Of a DNA stretch of 64,000 nucleotides, positions 17,357 through 26,476 are shown piece by piece. Both the position numbers and the translations under genes were made by a program. Position 1 is the stretch's first letter, and every line of letters begins with the position of its first letter. Source of the DNA: Acidobacteriota bacterium. GTDB lineage: Bacteria; Acidobacteriota; Vicinamibacteria; Vicinamibacterales; UBA2999. Where the stretch lies: assembly GCA_030697165.1 (NCBI GenBank), contig JAUYQQ010000008.1, forward strand, positions 191,001 to 255,000. The letters are read 5' to 3'. A model generated the notes under the pieces. It worked only from the letters and a program-made list of their open reading frames with translations, did no database searches and had not been told where the DNA came from.

Positions 17357-18115
17357 ATGACTCGACGGTTCGGGATGGCGGCCTTGCTGGTAGTGGCCCT
17401 GATGGTGGCGACGCCGCCGGCATCGGCGCAGACCAGGGTGACGGTGGACTGGCTGAAAACGCTGGTGTGGACCAACGACAGCCCTGCCGGGGACGCCTTT
17501 ACCGGCACCCGCGAACATCTGACGACCGTCGTCAACGCCATCACCGCCGACACCTCGCTCGTCAGCCCCATGCTGTTGTTCTTCGCGGCGCAGACCGCGT
17601 TCTCGCTGAACCGGCTCGAAGACGCGGCATTCCTGTTCTATGCGGCACAGTTGCGCGCGTCGTTCGACTTCTCGCGCTACGACGTTCCGGGCACGCCCGA
17701 AACCGGCGACACCGCGCGCTACCTCAGCTTCCTGCGCAAGACGATTGGCCACAACGTGAACTCGGCGATCATGCTGCAGCCGAAGCAGTTCGCGACGGTG
17801 ATGGACCGGCTCGAGCGCTGGACGGTGGTGCCGTCGCCGCAGGCGTTCTATCCGGAGTTCGCCAACGCTAAGGGCTTCAAGACGCCGGCGGCAAAGTGGC
17901 CGTCGATGGCGGCCACGCTGAAGGGCCGCTTCATGCTCGAGTTTGGCCGCAAGCAGGCACGCCTGCTGCAGGACGCGCAGTACTTCGAGGCCTTCAAGAT
18001 CGTGCAGGCCATGAACCTGGGCCGCATGACCGACACGCCGGCCAACCGCACGCGGTTCCAGAAGGCGAACGAAGAGATGGCCGCGGCCGAGAAGCGCCTA
18101 TTCCCGACGAAGTAG
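17357..18115 (+). CDS. Exported protein of unknown function
   Basis: A 252-residue protein with a clear signal peptide (MTRRFGMAALLVVALMVATP, cleavage near SASAQ) and an otherwise helical, soluble body. Segments such as LLFFAAQTAFSLNRLEDAAF and FYAAQLRASFDFSRYDVPGT resemble tetratricopeptide-like helical pairs, but the repeats are too few to assign. I do not recognise a family. It stands alone on the plus strand and converges on the three-hydrolase operon, with only 38 nt between stops and no typical gene-end repeat. It is expected in the periplasm. Confidence 0.75.
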   Translation: MTRRFGMAALLVVALMVATPPASAQTRVTVDWLKTLVWTNDSPAGDAFTGTREHLTTVVNAITADTSLVSPMLLFFAAQTAFSLNRLEDAAFLFYAAQLRASFDFSRYDVPGTPETGDTARYLSFLRKTIGHNVNSAIMLQPKQFATVMDRLERWTVVPSPQAFYPEFANAKGFKTPAAKWPSMAATLKGRFMLEFGRKQARLLQDAQYFEAFKIVQAMNLGRMTDTPANRTRFQKANEEMAAAEKRLFPTK

Positions 18116-18153
18116 TTAAAGAACCCGCCGTTCACGATCCGTCGCGTCATTCC

Positions 18154-19302
18154 TCAGGGCGGCACTGTCGTCCAGCCCAAAGTGCTCCTGATGTGGGTCA
18201 GTACGAGACCAATCGGGACTGCACGGTTCACATATATTTTCTTGGCCGTGTCGAACCCAAGGTGATGCAGACCAATTACCGCGCCCGAGCCGTCGTCCAT
18301 CACCGGTGACCCAGAGCTGCCGACCAGGGTGTCGCACCGGTGGCCGAAGTCGGTTGGCGCGGCGGTCGCCCCCGCGATCTTCTCGTCGCTAATCTCGCAC
18401 GATTCGAGCGACACCTGCTTGAAGCCACCCAGTGGATGCTCGATCAGGATCAGACGCTGATTCACGGCGATGTTCGATGCCGGGTCGAGCGTTACGCGGC
18501 CCCATTCCGCCGGCGCGGCGCGCTCGAGCCGCAGCAGCGCATAGTCCAGCGCCGCATCGTCCGACAGCAGCGCCTCGACCCGCAGCATCACGGGCTTCTT
18601 CCCGGTTTCGTAACCCAGGTCAACGAGCGTCGCGCGGGCTTCGGTGTCGGTGGTGACGCAGTGTTCGTTGGTCAGGACCAGGCGATCGTTGAGGAGGAAC
18701 CCCGTGCAGCTCGATTCACCCAGGTTGGGCACCATCGTTCTCAGGCGGACTACGGGCCTGGCCAGCTCCTGGACCCGCGGCCCGGCTTCGGTAATGTTCA
18801 ACCGCGCATCAATGCCGTGAATGGCCTGCTGCTGCGCTGACATGACGGAGTAGCCATAGGTGGAAATGGCAACGGTCAAACCGCTGACATCCCCCTTGGT
18901 GTTCAGGCTGACCTCGGCAACGCTTCCGTGAACGTCGCTCGACCAGAATCCGCCGGCTGCGTCGAGCGGTGTCTGCGGCGTGACCGTGTCGGCGACCAGC
19001 CCGGTGGCTTCGGAGCGAATGACCAGGGTCCAGCCAGTGCCGCCACCGGTAATCGTGACGTAGACACGAAGGGCGGCCACGGGATCGGAGTGCGCCACAC
19101 GGTCCGACCACACGAGACCCCGCGCCGCCGGCGGAAACCGCGGTGAGCGCACCTCGCTGCTGCTGAACGCCTTCGTGACGGCACTGACCACCGTTCGGGC
19201 GAACGACGGCGGCGATTGGGCGCCGGCCGCGTGCGCACCCATCACCATCGCAACGGCCGCGGCGGCGACGGTCGAGCGGCGATTAGCGGACGGGGCCCGC
19301 AT
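18154..19302 (-). CDS. Exported trypsin-like (V8-type) serine protease
   Basis: A 382-residue protein with a signal peptide (about 1-29, ending AAGAQS), a beta-rich N-terminal region of about 160 residues, and a chymotrypsin-fold domain from about residue 195. The triad is visible: His214 in LTNEHC, Asp253 in ALDYALLRL and Ser330 in VGSSGSPVMDD. Family members of the V8/glutamyl endopeptidase group share NEHC and GSSGSP-like motifs. Its ATG lies 20 nt inside the end of the subtilase gene, so it is the third gene of a coupled operon of exported serine hydrolases. Substrate unknown. Confidence 0.85.
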   Translation of the reverse strand: MRAPSANRRSTVAAAAVAMVMGAHAAGAQSPPSFARTVVSAVTKAFSSSEVRSPRFPPAARGLVWSDRVAHSDPVAALRVYVTITGGGTGWTLVIRSEATGLVADTVTPQTPLDAAGGFWSSDVHGSVAEVSLNTKGDVSGLTVAISTYGYSVMSAQQQAIHGIDARLNITEAGPRVQELARPVVRLRTMVPNLGESSCTGFLLNDRLVLTNEHCVTTDTEARATLVDLGYETGKKPVMLRVEALLSDDAALDYALLRLERAAPAEWGRVTLDPASNIAVNQRLILIEHPLGGFKQVSLESCEISDEKIAGATAAPTDFGHRCDTLVGSSGSPVMDDGSGAVIGLHHLGFDTAKKIYVNRAVPIGLVLTHIRSTLGWTTVPP

Positions 19303-22120
19303 AATCCCTGAAGTCCGTCAACCTGCCGTCACTTTTCCGCACGCCGTTCGGAAGCACGTACTGCACTGGCCAGTTACCCGCGTCCACGATCGTGCTTATC
19401 AGCCGGAGCGGCGTCTGATCCTGGGCCTGGTCGAGCGCCGCCGGGGGCTCGATCGGACTGTAGAGAAGCCAGTACTTGTTGCCAGGCTGTCTGATCAATC
19501 GGCGAATTTGCCGGAGGTTGAGCACGAACTGCGTGGTGGCCGTGGCGAACCGCACTTCCGTTCCTGGCCGCACCAGTTCGATCAGCAACTCATCACCTTG
19601 ATTGTTGACGCCAAGTGCGTGCGTGACCGTCGATGTCGCGCGAGCCGCGTTCAGCCGTCCCGAGTTCAACACGCGGCCCTTGAGACCGTCGACCTGGTCG
19701 GCGGTCTCTATGATGTGTTGCTTGAGGTCCCACGGACTGGTGACGCCCTGCCGGTACAGCAACGCGGCAGTTGCGGTGACGAGCGGCGTCGAGAAGGACG
19801 AGCCCGACACCTTGACGTAACCGCTGCTCTTCCCTGCCGCGTAGAAACCATCGCCAGGGGCTGCGACGTGGACGATCCCGGGATGCCAATTGGCGCCAGG
19901 CTTGCCGGGCTTGGGCGGGAGAATGGCCTGGCCGTCCAGGGTGGTCGCCGTCACGACCAGCACGTTCGGGTAGCCACCCAGGCAGGCGGGGTAGATCTTG
20001 AACGTGTCGCTGCAGACGCTGATATTGATGTTTTCGGCAATGTGGTTCCCGGCGGCGACGACGAACAGCGCACCGGGTGTTTGCTTGATCCGGTCCAATA
20101 GCGAGGTTGGTTCTTGACCCGGCCGAAACGCCTGGCTGATGTTGAAGATGCGAACGTCGTGGTTGAAGTACGCATTCCTGATGCCTTCACTAATCACCGC
20201 GTCGTCCGTGCCAAACGGCAGCAGTTGTGTGCCTGCGGCTAGGGCTCCGCTCGCATACTGCGAGGTCACGGCTACGATCTGCGACGCCACGGCGGTGCCG
20301 TGATCGTCATCCTCGAAATCACGAACCGTCAGCTGCAGGGGCGACGGTGGGTCCTCGGCGGCGGGTGCCGACTCATCTTCGCGGCTCCTCGGCTCGCCGA
20401 TGAAGCCAACCAACAGCGGATGATTCTCATCGACGGACTGTTCGACCAAACCGAGATACATCAGTCCGTTGCGCGCCGGTGGCGTGAATCCGGGCTTGAT
20501 GCCGATGCCGGTTCGCTTCTGACCATCAAGCAGCCGGATCTCCTCGGCGGTCGGTATCTGCGGCTCGGGCTGGGCGGCGATCGAGGCCGATTGCGACGGA
20601 GACCGCCGGAGCGCTGTAAAGCGGAGCGTTGGGAACTGCTTGATCAGGACTGGGATCTGATCGTCAGGAAGGCCAACGACAAAACGCACCAGCTCGATGG
20701 GCATCGAGGCCAGGCCCTTGCTGAGATCTCGATACGGCTCCGACGTTTTGGTCGCGCTGTTGTACTGCGCGAGCCGCGATTCGCCCGCGAACACCGACAA
20801 CTGCGGCGTCGGCACGGCGGCGTCGGCCAACTGCCCAAGCGTGTTTTTGCCGTCCAGGATCACGGGGCCGATATCCACGAAACTCTCGCCGTAGACATCC
20901 GGAACGGTGAGGCTGCGAGCCCTGCCATCCGCCACAAAGTCGTTTTGGCCAGCATTGCATGCATCGGGTGTCAGCGCGCACGCGATCTGAGTCATGGCTC
21001 GTTGCATCGACACGGTCGCAAAGCCGGCAGCACGCACCGCATCAGGGCCACTGGCACTGGGCGGCAACAACCTCACGGGAAGCAGTCGTTCGCGGTGCAA
21101 GCGGTCAAACAGTCTCGCCAGGGCCGCGTACTGTTCCTGCGAACACGGCGGCGCCGTGGAGGGCTTGACCTCGGAGATCGAGCAGCCAATCCGGGTCGGG
21201 GTGAACCGCGGCCAGCGCTCGATCACGCCGCGAGCCCCGTCCAACACGAACAGGTTCTGGTCCGTGGCCACCAGGCCCGCGGCCACTTGCACCGGCTTCG
21301 CGCCGTAGCGCAGGCGCGTCGGCCGCGGCCACAGCGTGGATGACGCGAAGACATTGTCTGAATTGCCATCGGCCACGTAGAACACGCTGCCGTTCGACGT
21401 GATCACGGTCGGCCGGAGCGGATACTTCACCTCGCCGGCGGTCACGATGTCGTCGGACACCGGCAACTGCAGCGACGCCGATTGGCTGGACGGCTTCTGA
21501 ATCTCGGCCCACTTGGGCGCGGAAGGTGAGCGACCGAAATCCGAGGCCTGCCAGACCACACCTTCGTCTGGAGAGGTCATCAGCAGGGATTGCTCGCTGC
21601 TGGCGATGTAGTGCCGTGATGAGGCGGAGGCCCTCTCAAAGGGCGGTGTCACGTCCACCGCTTCGTTGTTGCCGATGAGATATAGCTTCGACGAGAACCG
21701 ATCGGCGACATACAGGTTGTCGGCAAACGCCAACTCCGACGGCGAGACACCTGGCCCCATCATCAGGTGTGTCCTGGCCTCGCCGGTCATGATTTCGATC
21801 GCCGAGATTTCTGACGAGCCGACATACGACACGTACAGCTCACGGTCCGTCGCGGCGAGCCCGGCGACAGGCCGCGCGGCGCCGGCCTTGAAGACCTCCC
21901 ACGGTCCCTCGGTCGCGAGGCTTTGTCGAACAATCGTCGCGCCATCATTGGCGACCGCGAAGAAAGTGGTCTTGTTGACGGCCAATGGTGACTTCGCATG
22001 CAGCGTCATTGGGCGCCAGGCCGCCTGCATCGCGGACAGGTCGTCCACAAGCAGGGTTCGATCACCGAGGAGAACTAGCGCCGAGTAGACCATGCCGACG
22101 AAGAAGCATCGAGTCATCAT
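19283..22120 (-). CDS. Exported S8-family (subtilisin-like) protease with variant catalytic Asp
   Basis: A 945-residue protein; start at ATG 22120, preceded by AAGGAGG at ideal spacing. Residues 1-25 form a signal peptide. Residues about 60-300 hold propeller-like units (LYVADRFSSKLYLIGN, VFYVADGNSDNVF, LFVLDGARGVIERW). The C-terminal half is an S8 domain with His near 608 (DDDHGTAVAS), oxyanion Asn near 691 (VVAAGNH) and Ser near 774 (GSSFSTPLVTATAALL). Where subtilases have the IDTGVD motif, this protein reads VEQSVDENHP, so the catalytic Asp appears replaced by Glu. It sits between an alpha/beta hydrolase and a trypsin-like protease in one operon. Confidence 0.85.
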   Translation of the reverse strand: MMTRCFFVGMVYSALVLLGDRTLLVDDLSAMQAAWRPMTLHAKSPLAVNKTTFFAVANDGATIVRQSLATEGPWEVFKAGAARPVAGLAATDRELYVSYVGSSEISAIEIMTGEARTHLMMGPGVSPSELAFADNLYVADRFSSKLYLIGNNEAVDVTPPFERASASSRHYIASSEQSLLMTSPDEGVVWQASDFGRSPSAPKWAEIQKPSSQSASLQLPVSDDIVTAGEVKYPLRPTVITSNGSVFYVADGNSDNVFASSTLWPRPTRLRYGAKPVQVAAGLVATDQNLFVLDGARGVIERWPRFTPTRIGCSISEVKPSTAPPCSQEQYAALARLFDRLHRERLLPVRLLPPSASGPDAVRAAGFATVSMQRAMTQIACALTPDACNAGQNDFVADGRARSLTVPDVYGESFVDIGPVILDGKNTLGQLADAAVPTPQLSVFAGESRLAQYNSATKTSEPYRDLSKGLASMPIELVRFVVGLPDDQIPVLIKQFPTLRFTALRRSPSQSASIAAQPEPQIPTAEEIRLLDGQKRTGIGIKPGFTPPARNGLMYLGLVEQSVDENHPLLVGFIGEPRSREDESAPAAEDPPSPLQLTVRDFEDDDHGTAVASQIVAVTSQYASGALAAGTQLLPFGTDDAVISEGIRNAYFNHDVRIFNISQAFRPGQEPTSLLDRIKQTPGALFVVAAGNHIAENINISVCSDTFKIYPACLGGYPNVLVVTATTLDGQAILPPKPGKPGANWHPGIVHVAAPGDGFYAAGKSSGYVKVSGSSFSTPLVTATAALLYRQGVTSPWDLKQHIIETADQVDGLKGRVLNSGRLNAARATSTVTHALGVNNQGDELLIELVRPGTEVRFATATTQFVLNLRQIRRLIRQPGNKYWLLYSPIEPPAALDQAQDQTPLRLISTIVDAGNWPVQYVLPNGVRKSDGRLTDFRDYAGPVR

Positions 22121-22131
22121 GGTGTTCCTCC

Positions 22132-24600
22132 TTACCTGGGCGCGACGCTGGCGGCCTGAACGGCCGCCCAAATGGTGTCAAAGACCTGGTCGTGAATGAG
22201 GTCGGAGTGGTTCATCACGACGTTGCTGCCATCGACGTTGACCAGCCTGGTGGCGCGATCGCTGAAGGCAGCTGCCGCCGCGGCTTCGGTCAGACCGTCG
22301 AGACGCAACAGTCTGGCCGGCGGTCCCTGGAAACCGGAGGCGCCGATGCTGCCGTATCGCAACACCTTGAGACCCTCGCGGTCGCTGCCCTTGATCCTGG
22401 AGGCCACTGGATACAGCACCTGGTTGGGCAGGTCGCCGGCCGAGAACATGGCCGCCATCCAGCCCCTGACCGCTGGCGTCGCCGTGGACAGACTCGCGAC
22501 CACCGGTTCAAAGGCGCCGTTCTTGTCGCCAGGGAACCCAAAGCGCTTGATCTGGTCGGCAGTGGAGAACGCGAAATGCGAGAAGGCGCCCTCCAGCATG
22601 ATCAGTGAATCTACCTGGTTGAGGGACGCCGGGCCGCGACCACCCACTGCGGCCGCGACCAGCCGGCCTCCGAAGCTGTGACCGATCAGGTGAATCCGCA
22701 CACTGTCGCCACCGCGCTCGCGAATCGCCTTCACCAGGTCGTACACGCCTCTCGAGCCAACCACACCGGCTCGGGTCTTCATGGTCCAGAAGGTGAAGGC
22801 ATTGCCAAAGTCCAGGATCTTGGCGAGCGAGAACTTCTCGGCCGGACCCCGGTTGGTGGCACCCAGCCACTCGTCGGTGATGGACACGGGATCGGAGAGG
22901 AACATCTCCTCCGCGGCGCCGTCGCTCGCCGTGGCGTCGGCATTCGGAGTGGCGCGGCGCCAGCGATCAAGAATGGTCATCAGCTCGATGGTTTCCACCC
23001 GCGTCAGCCGCTCGCCAAGCCGCTCTTTATTAAACAGCTCAACCACGCGGAGGCGATCGGCTTCAAAGCTCGTCAGCCGCGAAGCCGCGGGGAACGCGGC
23101 TTCGGCCCACGCCGACAGGTCGTTGCGAAATGAGCCCTGCACCATGGCTTCGGCGCCGGTCGGCACGCGGACGACGGGTGCGCAGTCCCCGGACTGCGTG
23201 GGAAAGATCACGGACGGCCAGTAGATGCCGACGATCACGGGTTTGATGGTGGGCTGAAGGTCTTGCGGGATCCGGCTTCTTAGTCCGTCGGCCAACTGTC
23301 GATAACGGCAATCGGCGTCAGCAGCACTGTTCCACCAGCCGTGGCTCATGATGAAGACGTCGGTGACGCCGGACACCGCGCTGAGCAGCCGGTCTCTCGT
23401 GGCGGCACTTGATTTCTCGAGGTCGCCGGCTTCCGTGTAAGACAACCGATACCCCGCGCTCGAGAACGAGAACGCCGAAGCGGCAGACTCGCGATTCGTC
23501 TCAACATTGCCGACGCCGCTCACGACCGGCGTCGGCTTGGCCGTCGTGGCCGGCGCAGGTGTGGGTGGCGCCGCAGGCGCCGGAGTGGGCTCGTTCTCCT
23601 CTCCGCCAAAGGGGTTGCCATCGAGCCGCAGCGTGACAGAGACAGAGAGCACCGGACGCCAGACCTTGGTGTGCAGCTGATCCGGGGTCAGGGCCTCCGA
23701 AATAACCTGGTCCTTCGTGTACTGGCCGGCCAATCGCGTCTCTTTCAGCATGGAGCCGCCGAGCACGAGCCCGATGTTGCGATTGAACGCAATGCCCAGG
23801 CCCGCGAACACGGCCGGCGAAGCGTCGGTCACGCCCAGGCCGACGGTGGGCCCGATCGACCAGTTCTTGAGTTCGTTCTTGCGCGACTGCCAGGTGAAGA
23901 AGATTGACGGCACCAGCGTCGCGCTGTCGATCTCGCGTTCCTCCGCAATCGAAAACTGTCCGTTCTCGACGCTCTTGGCGTAATAACGCTCGTCGCCGTT
24001 CTTCGCAAAGGAGAAGCCGTAGGTCGTAACCCACTGGCCTCGAGCCGGCCCGGTGAGCACCAGAGTCCACTGCGCGGCGGGTTGGCTTTCGGCCGTGGCA
24101 TCGCGCCATAGGCGTATCTCAACTTCCTCGCCCTCCTTGATGGTCACCGTCATGCTGCGCGTCGTGCGAGCGAGGATCGCTCTTGCTCGAACGACGATCG
24201 CCTGATCGGCACACCCTTGATCCAGCGCCGTTTGGATGGCTGCGGACAGTGCGGCCACGTGGGTTTCGGCCGTGGCGGCCAGGAGGTCAGCGATGGCTTT
24301 GCTGACCGCCGGACAGGTCTCCATCATCGCCCGTTCAGTGGCCGACGCCAGGCCTCGCGGAATCACACTCGCGGGCAGTGGCTCCGGCGGTAACGAATGG
24401 TGCTGAATCGACAAGCTGTATGCGCGACCGGGTAACAGGTTGGAGAACGTGACCACATGCGTTCCCGGGTTCACCGACGCTCTTCCGGCGTCAGTGGCCG
24501 CGGATGCCAGGTCAATCTCGAACCCCTGGGCTTCGGCCAGGCGGTGATCGGCGAGCAGTAGCACGGCTAAGACAACGACGCGAAGGACCAGGGTGCCCAT
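22132..24600 (-). CDS. Exported alpha/beta serine hydrolase with internal beta-barrel-like region
   Basis: An 822-residue protein with a signal peptide (about 1-24, ending RLAEAQ). The N-terminal 200 residues are beta-rich and then helical. Residues about 240-335 contain short amphipathic strands (IGPTVGLGVTDASPAVFAGL, IGLVLGGSM, VLSVSVTLRL) that resemble outer-membrane barrel strands. From about residue 410 an alpha/beta hydrolase begins (VFIMSHGWWNSAADAD), with nucleophile Ser near 641 in LIGHSFGG and a late His (NHSDLIHD). It is the first gene of the operon; its stop lies within the ribosome-binding site of the subtilase gene (TAAGGAGG). The substrate may be ester or peptide; unknown. Confidence 0.75.
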   Translation of the reverse strand: MGTLVLRVVVLAVLLLADHRLAEAQGFEIDLASAATDAGRASVNPGTHVVTFSNLLPGRAYSLSIQHHSLPPEPLPASVIPRGLASATERAMMETCPAVSKAIADLLAATAETHVAALSAAIQTALDQGCADQAIVVRARAILARTTRSMTVTIKEGEEVEIRLWRDATAESQPAAQWTLVLTGPARGQWVTTYGFSFAKNGDERYYAKSVENGQFSIAEEREIDSATLVPSIFFTWQSRKNELKNWSIGPTVGLGVTDASPAVFAGLGIAFNRNIGLVLGGSMLKETRLAGQYTKDQVISEALTPDQLHTKVWRPVLSVSVTLRLDGNPFGGEENEPTPAPAAPPTPAPATTAKPTPVVSGVGNVETNRESAASAFSFSSAGYRLSYTEAGDLEKSSAATRDRLLSAVSGVTDVFIMSHGWWNSAADADCRYRQLADGLRSRIPQDLQPTIKPVIVGIYWPSVIFPTQSGDCAPVVRVPTGAEAMVQGSFRNDLSAWAEAAFPAASRLTSFEADRLRVVELFNKERLGERLTRVETIELMTILDRWRRATPNADATASDGAAEEMFLSDPVSITDEWLGATNRGPAEKFSLAKILDFGNAFTFWTMKTRAGVVGSRGVYDLVKAIRERGGDSVRIHLIGHSFGGRLVAAAVGGRGPASLNQVDSLIMLEGAFSHFAFSTADQIKRFGFPGDKNGAFEPVVASLSTATPAVRGWMAAMFSAGDLPNQVLYPVASRIKGSDREGLKVLRYGSIGASGFQGPPARLLRLDGLTEAAAAAAFSDRATRLVNVDGSNVVMNHSDLIHDQVFDTIWAAVQAASVAPR

Positions 24601-24792
24601 GACTCTGCCTTTCGTTTTGATCGGCCGACATAGTGTTAGACGGACATCGGACTGGACTTTCTCGGCAGTTGCACAGGGTGGCGCTGATGGCTGGAAATCC
24701 CAGTGATCCTGCGCTGTTTAGAACTTGGCCAAGCTGTCAAATTGGGCCAGAACGCGGACCGGGCCGTCGGGCGTCATAATCGTCCTTAGACT

Positions 24793-25329
24793 ATGCGCGA
24801 GGATTTCAGTTCGTTCCCGCCCCTGCGCGACCGCATCCAGCCCGGTGTCCAGGTCCTGTTTGTTGGCATTAACCCAGGCGTGCGTTCGGCACTGAGCGGC
24901 CATCACTTCGCCGGCCCCTCGAACCGGTTCTGGAAGTTGCTGTTCGAGTCGCGGCTGGTGCCCGAGCGCATCACCTTTGAAGACGATGACCGACTGCCGG
25001 AGTTTGGTTACGGCATCACCAACATCGTGCCGAGGGCGACGCCGAGTATCAGCACGCTCGGGCCGGCGGAGTATGTGGACGGACGGCTGCGGCTGCGGCG
25101 CAAGGTGCTGCGCTTCAAGCCGCCCGTCATTGCGATGGTCGGGGTGACGGTGTTCCGGGCGATGTTTCCGGAGCGCAAGGACAAGGTGACGCTCGGGCCA
25201 CAGCCGGAACGCATTGGCGACACCGAAGTGTTCGTGCTGCCCAACCCGAGCGGGCGCAACGCGAATTTCACGTACGCGGAGATGCTCGCGGCCTTCCGGG
25301 CACTACGCAAGAGGGTCAACAGGAGATAA
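24793..25329 (+). CDS. mug: G/U mismatch-specific DNA glycosylase Mug
   Basis: A 178-residue protein of the uracil-DNA glycosylase superfamily, Mug/TDG branch. Hallmarks are VLFVGINPGVRSALSGHHFA (family 2 motif GINPG, with Asn as the catalytic residue), FWKLLFESRL, YGITNIV and the C-terminal NPSGRNA loop that inserts into the base stack. The family removes uracil and ethenocytosine opposite guanine. The gene is single and the stop TAA belongs to a class A repeat copy (AACAGGAGATAA), so the last residues (VNRR) are repeat-encoded. The next gene starts 38 nt later. Confidence 0.93.
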   Translation: MREDFSSFPPLRDRIQPGVQVLFVGINPGVRSALSGHHFAGPSNRFWKLLFESRLVPERITFEDDDRLPEFGYGITNIVPRATPSISTLGPAEYVDGRLRLRRKVLRFKPPVIAMVGVTVFRAMFPERKDKVTLGPQPERIGDTEVFVLPNPSGRNANFTYAEMLAAFRALRKRVNRR

Positions 25330-25342
25330 GGAGGTCAAGAGA
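25318..25342 (+). repeat. Gene-end repeat, single copy (class A)
   Basis: One unit, AACAGGAGATAAGGAGGTCA, overlaps the last codons of mug and supplies its stop codon. It lies at a co-directional junction and has no facing copy. Confidence 0.7.
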
Positions 25343-25366
25343 CAAAGACTTCAATAGAATTTGGCG

Positions 25367-26458
25367 ATGTCAATGCGAGCGTTCTATCACCCGCGGCAGT
25401 CGGTTCACGATCCGCAGCAGTTCATGCGCTACGGCCGGATGGTGCCGGCGAAAGACTTGCCGGCCAGGGTGGACGCGCTACTCGGCGCGCTGCGCGCGAT
25501 GGGAGTGGAACCGGAGGCGCCGAAAGGCGATCACGTGGATGCGCGCCTGGCGGTGCACACCGCCGGCTTCCTGGCGTACCTGGAGACCGCCTGGGACCAT
25601 TGGCGCACGCTGCCGGAACACGGTCCAGAGGTGTGGCCCAACACGTTTCCCTATTGGAGCGGACGCCCGGAAGAGCGCGCGCGTCCAGACTGCCCGGCCG
25701 AAAGCATTGTCGCGCGCACCGGATGGTACTTGGGCGACCTGTCGGTGGCGCTCGGACCGAACAGCTGGGAGTCAATCCGCGAATCGTGCAACACCGCGGT
25801 GTCCGCAGCCGATGCCGTGGCCGCGTCGCAAGGCCTGGTCTACGCGCTGTGCCGGCCATCGGGACATCACGCGCGAGCCGATCGCGCGTCGGGGTTCTGT
25901 TTCCTGAATAACACCGCGGTGGCAGCGCAGCGGCTTCGCTCGGCATTCAACCGCGTCGCCATTCTCGACGTCGATGCCCATCACGGCGACGGCACGCAGC
26001 AGATCTTCTACTCCCGGGCCGACGTGCTGACGGTGTCGATCCACGCCGACCCAAAGAATTACTATCCGTTCTTCACCGGCTATACCGGCGAGACGGGTAT
26101 CGGCGAAGGCGAGGGCTTCAACCTTAACCTGCCACTCGCCCATGGCTCGACCGGCGGCACCATGATGACGGCGGTGGACACCGCCTGCGCACGTATCCAG
26201 CAGTTCGGCGCGGAGGCGCTGGTCGTGGCGCTTGGCTTCGATGCACACGCCCGTGATCCCATTGGCGTGCTGAAGCTCGAGGCCGGGGACTTCGGTGCCA
26301 TCGGCCGCCGTGTGCGCGAGCTGCAACTACCGACCCTGGTAGTCCAGGAAGGCGGCTACGCCATCGACGTGCTGGGCGATTGCCTGACGGCTTGGCTAAG
26401 GGGGAGCAAGCAAGTAACAGGAGATCAAGAGATAAGGAGAAACCGGGTTTACTTCTGA
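25367..26458 (+). CDS. Histone-deacetylase-family amidohydrolase (acetylpolyamine amidohydrolase-like)
   Basis: A 363-residue zinc-dependent deacetylase. The arginase/HDAC fold is shown by the tandem His pair in PSGHHARADRASGFCFLNNT, the Zn-binding DVDAHHGDGTQQIFYSR, the second Zn Asp in GFDAHARDP and the catalytic Tyr in QEGGYAID. Bacterial relatives deacetylate acetylpolyamines or other small amides, and the HDPxQ start here (SVHDPQQF) suits that branch. The ATG at 25373 is an alternative start. The C-terminal 15 residues (after WLRG) are encoded by a class A repeat, which has replaced the natural end. Confidence 0.88.
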   Translation: MSMRAFYHPRQSVHDPQQFMRYGRMVPAKDLPARVDALLGALRAMGVEPEAPKGDHVDARLAVHTAGFLAYLETAWDHWRTLPEHGPEVWPNTFPYWSGRPEERARPDCPAESIVARTGWYLGDLSVALGPNSWESIRESCNTAVSAADAVAASQGLVYALCRPSGHHARADRASGFCFLNNTAVAAQRLRSAFNRVAILDVDAHHGDGTQQIFYSRADVLTVSIHADPKNYYPFFTGYTGETGIGEGEGFNLNLPLAHGSTGGTMMTAVDTACARIQQFGAEALVVALGFDAHARDPIGVLKLEAGDFGAIGRRVRELQLPTLVVQEGGYAIDVLGDCLTAWLRGSKQVTGDQEIRRNRVYF

Positions 26459-26476
26459 TCTCCTGATCTCCTGTTT
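26416..26476. repeat. Gene-end repeat, two facing copies (class A)
   Basis: AACAGGAGATCAAGAGATAA on the plus strand faces TGATCTCCTGATCTCCTGTT. The pair spans the 3' ends of two convergent genes and encodes the tail of the deacetylase-like protein. Confidence 0.8.

Noticed and set aside
22132-24600. Three-hydrolase operon as a cytoplasmic antiphage system
   Set aside because: All three proteins have export signals, unlike the known conflict systems that use related domains, and no defence genes lie nearby.
24718-24906. Short minus-strand frame overlapping the start of mug
   Set aside because: Only the last 19 codons lie outside mug, and there is no start signal or recognisable motif.
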